This document shows, in pieces, positions 62,913 through 64,000 of a stretch of 64,000 nucleotides of DNA. Location of the stretch: positions 124,001 through 188,000 of the forward strand of contig NZ_JAGIYQ010000006.1 of the NCBI RefSeq assembly GCF_017814275.1, read 5' to 3'. The notes under the pieces were generated by a model. That model did no database searches, was not told where the DNA came from, and saw only the letters and a list, made by a program, of their open reading frames with translations. Every line of letters begins with the position of its first letter. The first letter of the stretch is position 1. The position numbers and the translations under genes were made by a program. This DNA comes from Gottfriedia endophytica. Its GTDB lineage: Bacteria > Bacillota > Bacilli > Bacillales > Bacillaceae_G.

Positions 62913-64000
62913 TTAAGGGGTGTTATTGGTTTCACTGAAGTGCATTTTGTCTAAACGATCAATTAGTTGTCTCAGGCTTTTTTCGTCTTTAGCATAACGT
63001 CTGACATCCTCTCCAAATAGTTTGTCTGCCTGTTCTCTTGTAAACGTGAAGGTTTTATCTTTACCATTATTTTGACCCAAGCTATCAACAATCGAATAGG
63101 TTATAATATCGACATTATCAATCAGGCTTAAGAGTAGAATGGAATTACGATAAAAAACTTCGCTATTTATTTCCCTCTCTTTTACCCCATAATTAGAGTC
63201 ATTTATTTTATAATTGAAAGTTACTCCATAAGGTTGAGCTGTTGTTTGAAGTGCCATTCCGTTCCATTCCAAACCTTTTGGCTGGGGCATTCCACTAGTG
63301 AGTCCACCTACCTTACTAGCGTTACCTACATAAAGTGTTTTGTTTTTCATTAACTTATCCATAAAATATTCTGAATTTATTGATTGAGAGGATATCTGTG
63401 GTGATTGCTGCAAAGACTTTGGATTTGCCGTACAACCTACAACTAAAACTGCAATAACGAGCATATATGCTGCAATCATCTTCTTAGAAGGTTGACGGTA
63501 AGTAAGAATATTTCTAATTCTAGCCTTCACATTACTCTCTCCAAAAGAAAGTGGACTACCGGCTAGTAAGCTTTTTTTGTTGACGGAAAGAGTAAGCAAT
63601 GAGGTTGAGTAGCTTCTTTTAATCTTTTGTCCCATCTTGTTAACGACACTTTCATCGCAGGACATCTCCATATCTTTACTCATAAGCGCGTAAGATAACC
63701 ACATTAGCGGATTAAACCAATGAATGATAAGCAGCATAAATGCAAAAGGTTTTATCAGATAATCAAGTCTCATGATATGAATTTGCTCATGTAGTAAAAT
63801 GTAAGACAGCTCATGATCACTCATGCCGGTTGGGATGTATATTTTCGGGTTCAGAAAACCGCACACAAAGGGAGTGTCAATCTGGTCAGTCTCAAAGATA
63901 TTATCCTTGACAAGCGTTGCCGTTCGGACCTTAACTACTATTTTCAAGTACGATAGAATGCTGAAAAGCAGGAGAATGGCTACACCTGTTATCCAAATTA
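62913..64000 (-). CDS. BlaR1/M56-type membrane metallopeptidase, 5' end outside the window
   Basis: The frame stays open to the right edge, so the start is not in this window. Visible are a transmembrane helix (ITGVAILLLFSILSYL) and the zinc protease motif HEQIH in ILLHEQIHIMRLDYL. The conserved Glu segment MEMSCDESVV follows, then another helix with VLVVGCTANP and an extracellular tail of about 160 residues. The tail does not look like the penicillin-binding sensor of BlaR1. Such proteins usually pair with a BlaI/MecI repressor, which would be beyond the edge. Function as antibiotic or wall-stress sensor is inferred. Confidence 0.8.
   Translation of the reverse strand, partial: IWITGVAILLLFSILSYLKIVVKVRTATLVKDNIFETDQIDTPFVCGFLNPKIYIPTGMSDHELSYILLHEQIHIMRLDYLIKPFAFMLLIIHWFNPLMWLSYALMSKDMEMSCDESVVNKMGQKIKRSYSTSLLTLSVNKKSLLAGSPLSFGESNVKARIRNILTYRQPSKKMIAAYMLVIAVLVVGCTANPKSLQQSPQISSQSINSEYFMDKLMKNKTLYVGNASKVGGLTSGMPQPKGLEWNGMALQTTAQPYGVTFNYKINDSNYGVKEREINSEVFYRNSILLLSLIDNVDIITYSIVDSLGQNNGKDKTFTFTREQADKLFGEDVRRYAKDEKSLRQLIDRLDKMHFSETNNTP

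Overview
The window looks like a chromosomal segment of a low-GC, spore-former-type Bacillaceae genome. The grounds are AT-rich sequence, strong AGGAGG-type ribosome binding sites with frequent TTG/GTG starts, and a Bacillus-style gene set: namA, hisZ-G-D-B-H-A-F-IE-J, a guanine riboswitch before xpt-pbuX, a YrhE-type formate dehydrogenase with DUF1641 partner, YitT and YwqA. I cannot name the species from sequence alone. No tRNA, rRNA, CRISPR array or intact transposase was seen.

Layout. 1-6.8 kb: a degenerate 21-nt tandem repeat, namA, an ECF41-type sigma gene paired with an FAD oxidoreductase behind a probable self-directed promoter, small membrane and acetyltransferase genes, a STAS-like protein with an unusual ketosynthase-III homologue, and two decayed genes. 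6.9-10.1 kb: a SWIM/SNF2 helicase. 10.2-18.4 kb: a complete histidine pathway on the minus strand; hisC is followed by a short leader peptide with three consecutive His codons and a strong terminator ahead of hisZ. 18.7-25.1 kb: arylamine N-acetyltransferase, an MFS exporter, DoxX, a secreted protein with three 91-residue repeats, YitT and an orphan hxlB.

25.2-54.5 kb: a respiration/molybdenum island. It holds cydAB (with a possible Rex site), cydDC, two formate dehydrogenases, two DUF1641 proteins, two PsiE-like membrane proteins, two MpsC/DUF2294 proteins, two Mrp P-loop carriers, the whole Moco set (moaA, moaB, moaC, moaD, moaE, moeA, moeB, mobA, mobB, fdhD) and modAB. The genes fit one physiology: molybdate uptake, Moco synthesis and sulfuration, formate oxidation, and quinol oxidation by cytochrome bd. 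The strongest candidate for something undescribed is here. The 5' leaders of one fdhA operon (about 32.9 kb) and of the mrp-fdhD-moa operon (about 47.6 kb) are homologous RNAs, each starting at a near-consensus promoter, containing a hairpin with compensatory base changes and ending in a related large terminator. A third leader (54.7 kb, before mpsC-moaB-mobA-modAB) has the same architecture. This suggests a terminator-controlled riboswitch or protein-binding leader sensing Mo, Moco or a related signal.

54.8-60.2 kb: a visibly more GC-rich block with an EutH-type transporter, two M24 aminopeptidases and a sigma-54 activator. A -24/-12 promoter and two perfect 18-bp palindromes sit between activator and operon. 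60.5-62.8 kb: guanine riboswitch and xpt-pbuX. The right edge cuts a BlaR1/M56-type gene.

Three families of structured interspersed repeats are present: an inverted-repeat element near 19.6 and 29.2 kb, a structured element near 33.1 kb with shorter copies near 38.9 and 22.0 kb, and the 273-bp intragenic repeat near 22.3-23.1 kb.
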